Source: Gigaspora margarita
Taxonomy: Eukaryota; Glomeromycota; Glomeromycetes; Diversisporales; Gigasporaceae
Direction of reading: 5' to 3'
DNA: 64,000 nucleotides
Assembly: GCA_009809945.1 (NCBI GenBank)
Contig: WTPW01000152.1
Location: forward strand, 138,513-202,512
Each line of letters opens with the position of its first letter. Within the stretch, counting starts at the first letter, position 1. The position numbers and the translations under genes were made by a program. Positions 22,023-34,100 of the stretch are shown here, piece after piece. The notes under the pieces were generated by a model. It searched no databases. It worked only from the letters and a program-made list of their open reading frames with translations, and was not told the DNA's origin.

Positions 22023-22350
22023 ACAGGACCCTGAATAATCTAAGAGCTTATATTTGGCATTATAGTAATTTTTTTTTTGGTAGCACTTTTATATTGGTTT
22101 TTTTTTTTGGTAGCACTTTTATATTGGTATATACAGTTGACCTCCTATAAGATCACATGTTTTTTGACTTATGAACTTTTTTTAAAATGTGCTTATTAAA
22201 GCACTGTGCTTTTATAGAGGTACTTTTTTATATGTTTAATAGTAAATTAACTTTAACAAAAATATGATATAGAGAGGGGAGGTGATCTTATGGGAGGTCG
22301 ACTATATAAGCTATATTTCAAATATTAGATAAGAATTTTAGGTTTCTTTA
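22023..22350 (+). mobile_element. MITE family G, copy 2, interrupted
   Basis: Starts CAGGACCCTGAATAATCTAA and matches the minus-strand copy at 9082-9224 through AGCTATATTTCAAATATTAG. A local duplication repeats GGTAGCACTTTTATATTGGT twice. The element is split at 22134-22304 by a TA-targeting MITE, while the other copy shows the empty site. Confidence 0.55.
22134..22304. mobile_element. Pogo/Tigger-like MITE inserted in family G
   Basis: Ends CAGTTGACCTCCTATAAGAT and, at the right, GTGATCTTATGGGAGGTCGA are near-perfect inverted repeats (the terminal G of the right end is mutated). TA flanks both sides (22132-22133 and 22305-22306). CAGTTGACC ends with a TA duplication match pogo/Tigger elements. 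Only 171 bp, non-coding. Confidence 0.65.
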
Positions 22351-22395
22351 TCTTTTTTTGAAATATAACATTCTTTTTTTTTTAAAAAAAAAAAA

Positions 22396-22449
22396 NNNNN
22401 NNNNNNNNNNNNNNNNNNNNNNNNNNNNNNNNNNNNNNNNNNNNNNNNN
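22396..22449. other. Assembly gap (54 N)
   Basis: A run of N between poly-A tracts. Sequence is missing here and its true length is unknown. Confidence 0.95.
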
Positions 22450-22483
<34 letters not shown>

Positions 22484-22624
22484 AAAAAAAACAAACTTTG
22501 TAAAAAAAGAAAAATCAAAAAATCTTACTTTATATTTTTTATTAGACCACTGACAGAAATTACATAATATCTTTAGAGAAGAGGATCAGAGAATCTTATG
22601 CTATACATATATAATATATATAAT

Positions 22625-24335
22625 TAGGGATTTGATATTTGATATTTCCACACCCTATTTTGATAATGCCACACCCATGTAGATTATTTTAATTTTTTAA
22701 AAAAATTTTTAACTTAGATTGAAGATATCTTTGAACCTACCTGACCATATTCAATCTACTTTTTTTCTTTGAATTCTATAAATTTTTACAAATAAAATAA
22801 AAAAGATAAATCAAATTTGGTCAGATGGGTGCCAAGATATCTTTGATCAAATTTTGTAACCAATTGTTGGCTCAACTTATACACATATCGATAAATGTTT
22901 AGACTTTTACAAAATCTTTAATCAAAGATATATTGGAACCTACCTGACCAAATTTAATTAACTTTGTCTTTGAATTCTATAAGTTTTTACAATTAAAAAA
23001 AAGTTGATCGAATTTGATCAGGTGGGTGCCAAGATATTATTAATCAAAGTTTGTAAACCATTTTTGGCACAGCTTAATATTTAGAATTTACAAAATATTT
23101 GATCAAAGATAACTTGAAGCTTATCTGACCAAATTCGATCAACTTTTTTTTTTGAATTATAAAGCTTTTTTACAATTAAAATAAAAAAAAGTTGATTGAA
23201 TTTGGCAAGGTGAATGCCAAAATATTATTGATCAAAGTTTGTAAACAATTTTTGGCACAGCTTATATTTGATAGATGTTTAGAATTTTACAAATTCTTTG
23301 TCAAAGATATTTTGGAGCTTATCTGACCAAATTTGGTCAACCTTTTTTCTTGATTCTTTAGCTTTTTACAATTAAAATAAAAAAAGCTGATCAAATTTGG
23401 CAGGTAGGTGCCAAGATATTATCAATCAAAAGTTTGTAAACAATTTTGGTACAGCTTATATTTGATAGACATTTAGAATTTTACAAAATTTTTGATCAAA
23501 GATATCTTGAAACCCACCTGACCAAATTTTATCAACTTTTTTTTTTGACTTCTATAGCTTTTTACAATTAAAATAAAATAAGTTGATTAATTTTGGTCAG
23601 GTGGGTCCAAGATATCTTTGATCAAAGATTTTGTAAAATTCTAAACATCTATCAAATATAAGCTGTACCAAAAATTATTTTTTTGTTTTAATTGTAAAAA
23701 GCTATAGAATTCAAAAAATAGTTGATCAAATTTGGTCAGGTGAGCTCCAAAATATCTTTGATCAAAAATTTTGTAAAATTCTAAATATTTATCAAATATA
23801 AGCCATGCCAAAAATCGTTTATAAACTTTGATCAATGATATCCTGACACCTACCTGGCCAAATTCAATTAATTTTTTTTATTTTAATTGTAAAAAGCTAT
23901 ATAATTCAAAGAAAAAAGTTGATCAAATTTGGTTAGATAAGCTTCAAGATATCTTTAATTAAAGATTTTATAAATTCTAAATATCTATCAAATATAAGCT
24001 GTAACAAGAATTGTTTACAACTTTGATCAATGATATCTTGGCACCTACCTAACCAAATACAAGTCAACTTTTTTTTAATTTTAATTATAAAAATCTTTAG
24101 AATTCAAAAAAAAGCTGAACAAGAACAAGATGATTGAAAGCAAGAACTGATCAAATTTGGTCAGATAGATTCCAAGATATTTTTGATCAAAGATTTTGTA
24201 AAATTATAAACGTCTATCAATATGTGTATAAGTTGAGCCAACAATTGTTTACAAAATTTGATCAAAGTTCTCTTGGCACCAATCTAACCAAATTCAATCA
24301 CCTTTTTTTTTTTATTAACCCTCTTCAATCTTTTT
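22625..24335. repeat. Hairpin repeat array, about 210-bp units
   Basis: About eight tandem, degenerate units are seen. Each is a hairpin with arms resembling GATATCTTGGCACCTACCTG, ACCAAATTTGATCAACTTTT and their complements, around a loop stem TTGAATTCTATAGCTTTTTA. Units are linked by TTTGTAAACAATTTTTGGCA and CTTATATTTGATAGATGTTT. Orientation of the linker flips near 23620-23700. The left edge, TAGGGATTTGATATTTGATA with CCACACCCTATTTTGATAAT, matches the inverted end at 33600-33775, so this may be the interior of a transposable element family. Open frames here are chance. Confidence 0.7.
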
Positions 24336-24936
24336 CAATGATCTGCCTCTAATCATTAACTTTTTAAGATGATCTGCATCTGATTATTGCCTTGTAGGTT
24401 ATTGTTTGAGCATGTGTCAGTTGGATTATTGGTTTCATGCCTTGCTCGTGACCTGCCACATTTCCTTTTTAAGATAAAAAGGAAAGTATCTTTATAAAAC
24501 ATTTTTATATATAGTATCTGATCTATCTGATCTATCTGATTTGCACATGCTGATATATCCGATATATCCTTCAAAAAATTTATAGAGAATGGGTTGTGTT
24601 TATACATTTTATTGTGATGAGGCTGTGCAAATTGTGTATATAATTATATAAACTTTTTTATTATAGTTTAAAAAGTCTAAATATAGGCTTTAGAATTAGA
24701 AATGAAGCTTAAGATTATTTGATGTTTGATGGGTATACAGTTTAATTTGCTTTGAAAGGTTTGTATTTCGCATGATACAAAAAAAAAAGATGGATGGACA
24801 TGTGAGTATGAGCTGGCTGTGTCTATATTACTTTTTTTGATGTATTTGTGATTAAAAACTATTATTAACATGAATTTTGAGGTGTGAAGATCATGTTATG
24901 AATACAATGAATGCGTAATAATGCTTTTAACTTGAT

Positions 24937-25150
24937 TATTAAATATTATAATGAGGTAGAGTAATAATCATCACTTGATGATTGTGATTACAATTGCGAT
25001 TGTACATTGTTTACTATTTATAAAAAATATTATCATTAATTTATTAAATATTATAATGAGGTAGAGTAATGATTGACAATCAATTATTATTGTAATTACA
25101 ATTGTGATTGTACATTGTTTACTGTTTATAAGAAAATATTATCGTTAATG
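24937..25150. repeat. Tandem duplication, 104-bp period
   Basis: Two direct copies begin TTATTAAATATTATAATGAG and share GATTGTGATTACAATTGCGA and GTACATTGTTTACTATTTAT. Each is internally rich in ATTGTAATTACAATTG palindromes. Confidence 0.65.
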
Positions 25151-25310
25151 TATTATAATGATATTTTGATACAGTTAAAAAAAGATTTAAAAATGGTAAA
25201 TATGTATGATCATGATTACGATCATGATCAATTAGGTGATAAATCATACTATCGATTAGAAACAATGATTTTTACGAGTTATGATAGGCTTTTTTGCATT
25301 AATTAAATAT

Positions 25311-26989
25311 GTTAAGAATAACTTTACTGTACTTATTATTATGTATCAGCTTTTGTGGTGTATATTACAATTGGTCCTAAATAGATAATATATTTAAATA
25401 GAAAATAAATTCTTTAAATGTTACTATTAATAATAAATATATTTGGTAGGTAATTGTTGTAAATATATTATGAGTTGAATTAGTATATATATATGACCAT
25501 AATTTATCAATATTGATATTTGTTGTAAATTTTGAGAGAATTTTATTATTATTTTAAAATGCCTTCACACACTACTTTAATTGTTAATATAGTAACCATT
25601 ATGCGCATGCCCATGTGCTGAGAGCTTTTTAATTTAGTTTTATTATTTTAAAATATCTATTATCAAATGAATTTTTGTTATAACATTTTTTTAGATAATT
25701 TTGTTTGACTTAGATATAGAAATATCGTATTTGGTCCAATTTATTAAGCAATTAGTAATTTCTGTTGGACCTTAATTTTTTTTATTCATTTTATGTGTTA
25801 TATATGCACATTTAGAATGTAATAATTATTTCTACCATTGTCAAAAAACAAATGCAGATGTTTCTACATGGCGAATGCAAAAATTTAAAATATATATAAA
25901 TATTCAATTTTGTTCAGAAAATTTAAGTAGCATTTAATATTTAAATGAGCATATATTAATTCATTTTTATTCACTTTAAATTTATTTATAGATTTTTTTA
26001 ATTTTTTAAATTTTTAATTTTTAATTTTTTTTTACTTTATTATTATTATAATTATTATTATGTGTTGATTGTTTTAATTTTATTTCAAAAGAGTCAACTA
26101 TATAATTTAATCCCAATAATAATGAGATTTTAACCCTTCAAAAATTAATTTATTACAATATTATATAGTTAATGGTATAGCAACCAATAACAGTTTTATT
26201 TGGCAGGCAAAGGATCTAAAAATCACAAAGTGAACATTTTTATATGAAAATTAAAAAAGTATCTGGCTTTGATTTTAATGTGCTAACCTGGACCATGAAG
26301 GGGCTCAGGTTGCAAGCGAATTAAATTCAAGGCTAGATGCATTATTATTGGATGCAAAAATCTAGTAAAGAATTTATTTTTTTTCTTTATAACAATAAAT
26401 TACTTAGCTTAATCAAGCCTATTTGGCATATAAATAGTGCTTATACATCCTACATTTGTCATTTAAAAAAACAGAATAATGTAAATATATTCTATTTCAG
26501 AAAATTTTACTTTTAAGATGCACTTATGTTCCTGGTTTTAGCACGACTGTGTTGCTCAGCTACTCTAATTAAAATAACCTTGAATAACCTTTAGTTTGGA
26601 TATTTTCTATTAATTCTCAGTGAATTAAAAAAAATAAACTGACCAACTAACCCATGTTTTCAGGTTCCATATAATGCAAAATGAAAAATCAACTTTGTAT
26701 AATGTTATATTATTGATTTTTTTGATTTGATTATGTTTTTTTTTTGGGTTCTTGCATTTTACAATTACAATATATGTAATACCCTAAATTTGGTATATTT
26801 GGATTAGTTTAATGAATATAATACAAATACCATAAAAGTACTCATAAAATGAGTTCTGAAATGTGCTGAATTTTGGTGATATTTTGTATTGTAATCATGG
26901 AATTTGTAAAGCTCACAAAAAATCATAAATTGATCAAATATAATGAATTGAGGAGAGTAATAATGTGGTATATAATGGTTAAAGTTGAG
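25311..26989. other. No gene recognised
   Basis: About 1.7 kb of A/T-rich sequence in which I see no coding frame, RNA gene or clear element end. Confidence 0.35.
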
Positions 26990-27620
26990 ATAATTTGTTT
27001 TGATATTATAATAATTTTATTGTTACAGCAAAATATTCTTTAATAGAACTTACTTACTATTCTGTGTGACTACATTATGTAGTTAAGATCATGCAAGTTT
27101 GTATTAGAATTTTTATGAAAAAATTTTGTAACTGAATTTATATGTTATTCTATTGTTATTTGATATTGTGTAGTTAAAATAGAGTTTGTTTGCATTTGAA
27201 TTGTTTTATTAAGCTTGAATTAGTTTGCATTTGAGTTATTATGAGTTATTGAGTTACTATAAAGAATTCAAAGAATTCATTACAAAGCTAGCTTACTATT
27301 TCAATAACTACAGTATGTGCTAAGTTGATTTACATAAATTATCATATTAGAATTATTGTGATTTTCACTATAAGTTATTGTAAAAAATTTTGTTAAAGAT
27401 CCTACTTGCTAACTTGTTTATCACATTATAGGCAAAGGGTAGTTTGTATTGGAATTGTCTTGGTTTCTATATGGTTGAGTTTGTTTGCATTAAAATTATT
27501 ATTTTTTATTCAGAGCTTTCTATTGTAAAAAGTTCTATTACAGAACTTACTTGAATTCCAATAACTCATATTATATAGTTGTGTTAGTTTGCATCAAATT
27601 ATCTATATAGTAACTATTTA
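26990..27620. repeat. Degenerate tandem repeat with TTGCATTAGAATTATTATG core
   Basis: Repeated blocks GTAGTTAAGTTAGTTTGCAT, TTAGAATTATTATGA, TTATTGTAAAAAATTTTGTT and AACTTACTTACTATTCCAAT recur at roughly 115-bp spacing, strongly diverged. Confidence 0.4.
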
Positions 27621-28196
27621 ATTATAAAGAAATAACCATAGTATTCTAACATTCAACTGCTATATCATTATGAAGTCATGCACATATAGTATATGCAAAA
27701 GATCATGCAACCTGCAATAATTCTTAATTAAACTAAAATCTATTAATTGATTATGAATATATAATGATCTTATTATGACATTAATTATGCAACTGATCTA
27801 ATATCACAATGATTACAGGTTTGATAATCACAAAAAAGTGGTAATAATTATTTGAACCACAAATTTTTAAACAAATTTTGAATCAAAAAGGTTCATACAA
27901 TCAGGTAGGGTTCCAAAGTTTGATCCAGGTTTGATTTGAGTTTGATCAAACCCCAAATCAAACCAAACTCAAACTATAAATTTTATAAAGTTTGAAATCA
28001 AACCAAACTCAAATAAAAAAATAATCAAACTCAAACCAAACCCAAATTTCATTCAAAGCTTGATTTGAGTTTGATTTGAAATTTGCAAACTAGTTTGAGT
28101 TTGAATAATATAAATATATTTTTAAATTTTGAACAAGTTTCTTAATTCTTACTTTGTATTTAAGTAAACTTGTTTAAAATATAAAAATATACTATA

Positions 28197-28737
28197 TGTT
28201 TCTGAAAATAAGCTACCTTTTTATGATGATTTTGGACACTAAAAATCTGGGATAGCTTATTTTCAGATATAATCAATTTTGGTCAGTTGTCAATAGTTGT
28301 TATATAGTAAAGTCTAAATTTTACTATGTAAATCAAATTATTAGTGCTTAAGTAGACTTGTTTGGAAGACTCAATTACATATGCTAAAAGTTTCATCAAA
28401 ATAGGAGTACTTATTATTATTAGACTTTTAATTTTTATGTTCAATGAATATATTTTGTAAATAAAATTTTAATCTCTTTGTTGAACGTTAAAATTAAAAA
28501 CCAATTAATAAAAAGTTCTCCAATTTTGTTGTAAATTTTAGAGAATACATATTTTGATCTTTTAAATAAGTTTACTTAAGTGACTTTATTGATTTACTTA
28601 GTAAAGTTTGGACTTTACTATATAGCAACTTTCATTGATCATGGGTAGCTTATTTTCTAGTCAAAGATATTTTTAAGTTTTTTGACCAATAGAAAGGGTA
28701 GTTTATTATTGGAAGTGGCTTATTTTTGGCAATATAC
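28197..28737 (+). mobile_element. Family C element, copy 2
   Basis: Starts TGTTTCTGAAAATAAGCTAC and ends GTGGCTTATTTTTGGCAATA. It shares ATAGTAAAGTCTAAATTTTA, AAATATATTTTGTAAATAAA and CAACTTTCATTGATCATGG with the adjacent copy. Confidence 0.65.
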
Positions 28738-28755
28738 AGAATTTACATTACTTTA

Positions 28756-29308
28756 TGCTTCGAAATTAAGCTACTTTTATGGATGATTTTGGACGCAAAA
28801 AATCTGGGGTTGCTTATTTTTGGATAAAATCAATTTTTGGTCAATTGCCAATAGTAGCTACATAGTAAAGTCTATATTCTACTATATAAATCTATTATTT
28901 GTGCTTAAGAAAACTTATTTGGAAGACCAAACTACATCTATTCTGAAAGTTTTATCAAAATATGAGTACTTTTTATTATTTGACTTTTAATTTTTACATT
29001 CAACGAATATATTTTGTTATTAAAATTTTAATCTCTTTGTTGAAAGTAAATATTAAATTCCAATTAATAAAAATTTCTTTAATTTCATTTTAAATTTCAA
29101 GGTATACGTATTTTGATCTTCTGAATAACAGATAAGTTTACTTAAGCGACTTTAATTGATTTGCTTAGTAAAATTTGGACTTTACTATATAGAAACTTTA
29201 ATTGATCGTGGTTAGCTTATTTTTAGGTCAAAGACGTTTTTGCATTTCTTGACCAAAAGAGATGGGGTAGTTTATTTTCAGAAGTAGCTTATTTTTGGTA
29301 ATATACAG
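28756..29308 (+). mobile_element. Family C element, copy 3
   Basis: A direct neighbour of copy 2 in the same orientation, starting TGCTTCGAAATTAAGCTAC and ending GTAGCTTATTTTTGGTAATA. The two are similar along their full length, so this is a tandem duplication or two successive insertions. Confidence 0.65.
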
Positions 29309-29905
29309 TATTCAAACTCAAACTAGTTTGCAAACTTCAAACTCAACCCCAAATCAAATTCAAATTTAACTAAAAAGTTTGCTTCAAATCAAACTCAAAT
29401 ATTTTTTTTAATGCTAGTTTGAGATCAGGTTTGATTTGAAATCAAATCAAACTCAAACTTGGCCTAAAGTTTGATTTGATCCAGATTTGTAAAAACCCTA
29501 TAATCAGGTAATATAAGATAAATTATGTGTACATACTATATTTCATGAACTGTTTTTTGTCAATCAGACATTTTATAGTATGGACATAACAGCATGATAG
29601 TAGAGTTAATTGTATAAATATTTGATAAATTGAAATTATCTCATTCACTTATTTGTGTAATAATACAAACTTCTGGAGAAGAATATACAATCAGGAGAAT
29701 TAAAATTTGACTACTCTGGGTTAGTCTAACAAAGAATCTGAACTTGCTTAAAAGAAGATAAAAGCAAAAATATGCAAAAACTAATGTTGAATTTAAATTG
29801 ATCTTGTTGCACTAAATAAAATGAGAAAATGAGAATTTACATATAGTAAGCATCACTTTAATTCTATAAACTCTAATTTTAAGGCCATAACCCTAAATTT
29901 TTATC

Positions 29906-30221
29906 TAGGGTTCCTCAAATTCAAATCAAATCAAATATTGGGTCAATTTGAATTTGATCAAATCAAATTGACCCTGATTTAATTTTGATTTGATTCAAAT
30001 ATTTGGATTTGAATTTGATTTGATTCAAATATTTGGATTTGAATTTGATTTGAATTTGAATTGTTAATAGTAATTTTCAAATCAAATCAAATATTTGTCA
30101 AATCAAATCAAATTTGGCCAGATTTGAATTTGATCAAATCAAATATAGTCAAATTTGAATTTGAATTTGATCAAATATTTGATTCAAATATTTGAAGATC
30201 AAATCAAATTGCAGAACCCTA
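29906..30221. mobile_element. Short hAT-type element made of TTTGATTTGA repeats
   Basis: TAGGGTTC and GAACCCTA ends are flanked by identical TTTTTATC octamers (29898-29905 and 30222-30229), the hAT pattern. The 316-bp interior is almost wholly AAATCAAATCAAATTTGAAT-type repeats in both orientations and could fold in many registers. It is related in ends and composition to 27906-29500. Confidence 0.75.
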
Positions 30222-30229
30222 TTTTTATC

Positions 30230-30952
30230 TCATATACTTGGTTATTTACAAATTTGAATTTCTTTTTTTGGATTAATAAAATGTAAAAAAAATTAGCTAG
30301 ATCTTTAAAATCTTGTATTACTAGTATACTCAAGTGCACCAGCCTCAATTTTTACTTTAAAACTTATTTAATTTCTATGTACAAGTACCAAATATATAAA
30401 TAATTTCAAGATTTTATTTTTTAAGCCTTAATAATTTGTGTTAAAATTTTCTTACATTTTTAGCCCTTTAACCATATCACTTCAATATAACTATTCTGGT
30501 TTTTATGCACTCATTGCACAGCTACCTTATATGTTAATTCTTTCTTAAAATGTACAATTATAAATATACCCAAAAACCATATCAAGAAATTTATACTAAC
30601 ATAAAGTAGCTATATAATATGTGTTTCCATGTGGGACTAGTACAATTATGTGTGACATATAAAAAAATAATGTTATGTTACAACATTATCAAATTTAACA
30701 ATCATATGAATATTTGAAAATTGCACTATAAAGAATATTATATTAAAGATGCATAATAATCAATATTTGAAAATGTCTTCACTTTATTAATAAATTACAA
30801 TTGGCAATAAAATCATCATATTTAAAATCTCATTTCTTTTCAAAAATGAACAAACAAAAATTATTACTTCTATTAAAATAGGATTTTTTTAAAAAAAAAT
30901 AGCATAAACAACATCAAAAAATAGTAATATCAAGAATCAAAATGAACTTAGG
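30230..30952. other. No gene recognised
   Basis: A/T-rich, non-coding, without clear repeats. Confidence 0.35.
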
Positions 30953-31108
30953 GCCATGTCATTAATCATCTGATTATTTTTTATTAGAGGCCTATCCCCC
31001 CTTCCCCCTCCTTAATATAAATTTGGTCAGGTTCCTATATATAATTTCAACATTTTTTACCCCCTCCCCCTCTAAAAAATCACCTGATTTTTGTCACTTC
31101 CCTTACAC
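30953..31108 (+). repeat. Dispersed repeat E, copy 1
   Basis: Contains GATTATTTTTTATTAGAGGC, a C-rich CCCCCCTTCCCCCTCC and AAAAATCACCTGATTTTTGT. It matches 37624-37780 in the same orientation over about 150 bp. Confidence 0.6.
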
Positions 31109-31506
31109 AATAACATGTATTATTCTATATTATTTTGCAATTTAGATTGATTTTGAATTAATTATGTTATTTTTAAATTTTTACTAATTAGACAAATTCT
31201 TAATTCACTTATAGTATGACCTTTGCAAATCATAATATTATATAAAATCATGAAATTTTTTGATTCTTGAATATTTTGGATAAAACATAAAATTATTGAT
31301 TAAAAATTATAATCAATAATGAACTAAAATCTCAAAAATTTTTTGCTATTATTATTATGAAATTACCTTTTTGTAAACCAATATAATAATAATAAATTTT
31401 AATATACAATTAAAAAGATTTGTATATAGTATTGTTTATCTTGCAAACAATAGTTGATAATGCCAACCATGAATAGAGTATTTTAAAAGCAGATTACCTA
31501 AAAAAT

Positions 31507-31625
31507 TACTGTATAGACCCAAAATAATGCACAGGAGTGTTATTTCGAATCTCGGTCTGAATTAAGCTTAATTCAGGCCAAAAATTGTAATTTACTCCTG
31601 CATGTTATTTCGGGACTATACAGTA
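31507..31625. mobile_element. 119-bp palindromic MITE, copy 1
   Basis: A near-complete palindrome runs from TACTGTATAGACCCAAAATA to CGGGACTATACAGTA, centred on AATTAAGCTTAATT. It shares the whole layout (ACTCCTGnGCATTATTTCG arms, the same centre) with the copy at 51427-51546. The outer TA fits a TA target. Confidence 0.7.
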
Positions 31626-33599
31626 TTGAAATTATCAATTCAGATGTTAATTTAAATAAAAACCAACATTACACTTTGCAAGAAAAAGATTAATAACTGG
31701 CTCAAAAGAATTTATTATGTACAAATATAAGTACATTTTATATGATAATGTAAAATTTTTAAATATACAAAATTTTTACTGTTGTACTTTTTTTATTAAT
31801 TACATGATTTTTTTATTTAAATTTATAAAGCAAATTTTTTAATATAATAGAATTTATACAAATTTATATTTTTTTATTTTCTTTATATACAATTTTATAT
31901 AAATTTCTATTACTTTTATTTATGCAAATGAACATTTATAATTTAAGTAATATATTAATAGTAGTACAATTTTATCACTTTGTTTATATAATTTTATCTT
32001 TTTAATTTTTAATTAATTAAAAAATAATATATGTACAAACATATATACATCATCTTCATTTAATTTAAAAACAACCTAAATGGTGAAATGACAGAACAAA
32101 TTAAACTATACTATAAACAGAAAATAATAGATAACTATATAATACCTCTAAAACAGGAAAAATATAGTGCACCAAAAAGTTAAACAGAACCATCTCATTA
32201 CATTTTATATAAAGAATATAAAACTTTGATGTATATTGCTGACTTTCCAAAATTTCACACATTAATCAGTTTATATCAAATTTAACTAAATTTTACTACC
32301 TTCCTTCTTTTGTATTACAAAGCATTCATTTATTGATTGTTTTAACTTGGTAAAAAAAACTTGCCTGAGAGACAATTGAACTTGAAGCATTTATTATTAA
32401 CATCTACTTTTAGCATATGAAGAGTTAACTTATTAGTATTAGATAAATATCTTTGTACTATTAGTATTGTATTTAAGCATAAAGAACATAATCACAGTAG
32501 CTAGTTAATTGTATAAATAAATCTTATACAAAAGAAAATTGACTAAAGGAAATTCACATATATATATTAGCTCTTTATGTATCTTTAGATTTTAGTTAAT
32601 AGTTAATTTCTCATATAAAAAGATTATAGTATTATTTTTTATTAAACTTCATGTTATATACTTAGTGCAAAGTTTGATTCTTGCCTTATTATTTCTAATA
32701 TTGTTTTGATGTATCTGTCTCATTATATTTATAGACTCAATCCTACCTATTATCTATTCATTTACTACCTGAACAATTTCATCACTCGCAATAACTAATG
32801 CTCTTCCAAATTAGATGATAACACCAGACATAATTAACTACACCCTTTTTTTGTTTACCAATTCAAAGTTCAGGAGTTTTATGCATTTAAAAGATATTGA
32901 ATGATTAAATAATAGTGTTGTAATAATTTTTAGCCATATACCCAATACACCACTCTCACAATATGGATCATGTAATAATAGATAGACCATTGTAATATAT
33001 ATCAGTAATGAAAAGGTAAATTAGTATATATTAAAATAATCACAATTCATAAATCCAAAATATTTAATAAAAATAAACATAATATTAATTCAACTTAAAT
33101 AATAAACAAAATCTCATATAAAAAAACAATAAATTAATATATCTGTTAAATTAAATTTAGAATAATATTTCAATCAATAACAAACTTTATAAAAACACTA
33201 TCAAAATAATATAAAGTTTAAAATTATCAATTGCCAATAAAATAAATAAAATAATAATAATTACTTTTATCTTTAATAAATCTACTTAATTATATAATTA
33301 TTTACTAGCAAATATTAACAAAAATCTAAATAAATTTATAATAATTTAATTTTCTAAAATAAATTTAGAGTTAAAAAAAATTTTTTTAGACTTGCATTAT
33401 TTACAAACAAGTAAATTTTAAACTCCCAAATGAACCCATTAAAATTATATCTTTTTATATAATAGTATTATGTTTTAAATTTTAAAACAATAATCAGCAG
33501 TTAATAATTTAGTTCAAAATCTATTCATCACTAAATATTAATATAAAGATATAATACAATAGATACACTAATTTCTAACTCCCTTTAAGCAACTCAAGT
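31626..33599. other. No gene recognised
   Basis: Almost 2 kb of extremely A/T-rich sequence with no coding frame, RNA gene or clear element ends that I can see. Confidence 0.35.
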
Positions 33600-33775
33600 G
33601 CCTAGTTTTAATTATAAAAAGTTATAGAATTCTTAAAAAAAAAGTTGATGAATTTGGTCAGGTGGGTTTCAAGATAACTTCAATCAAAGTTAAAAATTTT
33701 TTTAAAAAATTAAAATGATCTATATGGGTGTGGCATTATCAAAATAGAGTGTGGAAATATTAATTCCCTATAATT
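33600..33775 (-). repeat. End fragment of the hairpin-array family
   Basis: On the minus strand it reads TAGGGAATTAATATTTCCAC, TATTTTGATAATGCCACACC and CCACCTGACCAAATTCATC, matching 22625-22760. One hairpin half-unit (with TATAGAATTC) remains at the left. Confidence 0.6.
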
Positions 33776-33816
33776 ATAAATATATTATAATAAGTGTTGC
33801 TAACTTTCATCATAAG

Positions 33817-34079
33817 CAGTGTTGTAAATTTTGGCTGTCCATAGCCTTTGACCATATCCAAAATTGCCCAAATGTCCAAAGCTTGTCTAGGCTTTAATAA
33901 TTAATAAATTTATCTAAAAAATATATAACTATATATTTATTTTAGGTGCTGAACATATTCGAGTTAAAATTAAAATAGGTAATCTTAATAAAGTTTTAAG
34001 TAATTTTACTTTATTTAATTGTTCAAAATTGTCCAAAATTGTTCAAATTATTGTTCAAGGCTGTCCCATGACAACACTG
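33817..34079. mobile_element. MITE with CAGTGTTGT ends
   Basis: CAGTGTTGTAAATTTTGGCT at the left and CTGTCCCATGACAACACTG at the right are inverted repeats, with internal arms of CCAAAATTGTCC type. CAGTGTTGT ends are seen in hAT elements, but I find no clean 8-bp duplication. A perfect palindrome, CTAGGTGATATCACCTAG, follows at 34083-34100. Confidence 0.55.
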
Positions 34080-34100
34080 ACCCTAGGTGATATCACCTAG

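Larger units (their letters stand above)
27906..29500. mobile_element. hAT-type element carrying a nested tandem pair
   Basis: Ends TAGGGTTCCAAAGTTTGATC and, at the right, TTGTAAAAACCCTA form inverted repeats. The flanks CAATCAGG (27898-27905) and TAATCAGG (29501-29508) agree at 7 of 8 bases, fitting a hAT 8-bp duplication. The element's own sequence consists of TTTGAnTTTGAGTTTGA-type repeats in both arms. Two family C copies (28197-29308) lie inside it, accounting for most of its 1595 bp. No transposase is visible. Confidence 0.65.

Noticed and set aside
23641..24352. Open frames in the hairpin array (for example 23641-23835 and 24134-24352)
   Set aside because: Similar peptides (DQxWSDRFQDIFDQRF-like) come from repeated arms in both orientations and are not conserved as frames between units.
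24961..25170. CRISPR-like repeats
   Set aside because: Only two long direct copies without regular spacers, in a eukaryotic genome. It is a simple tandem duplication.
22625..33775. A single 11-kb element bounded by the TAGGGAT ends at 22625 and 33775
   Set aside because: The ends are inverted relatives, but the flanking octamers do not match and the interval contains independent hAT elements and other repeats. Two separate copies are more likely.
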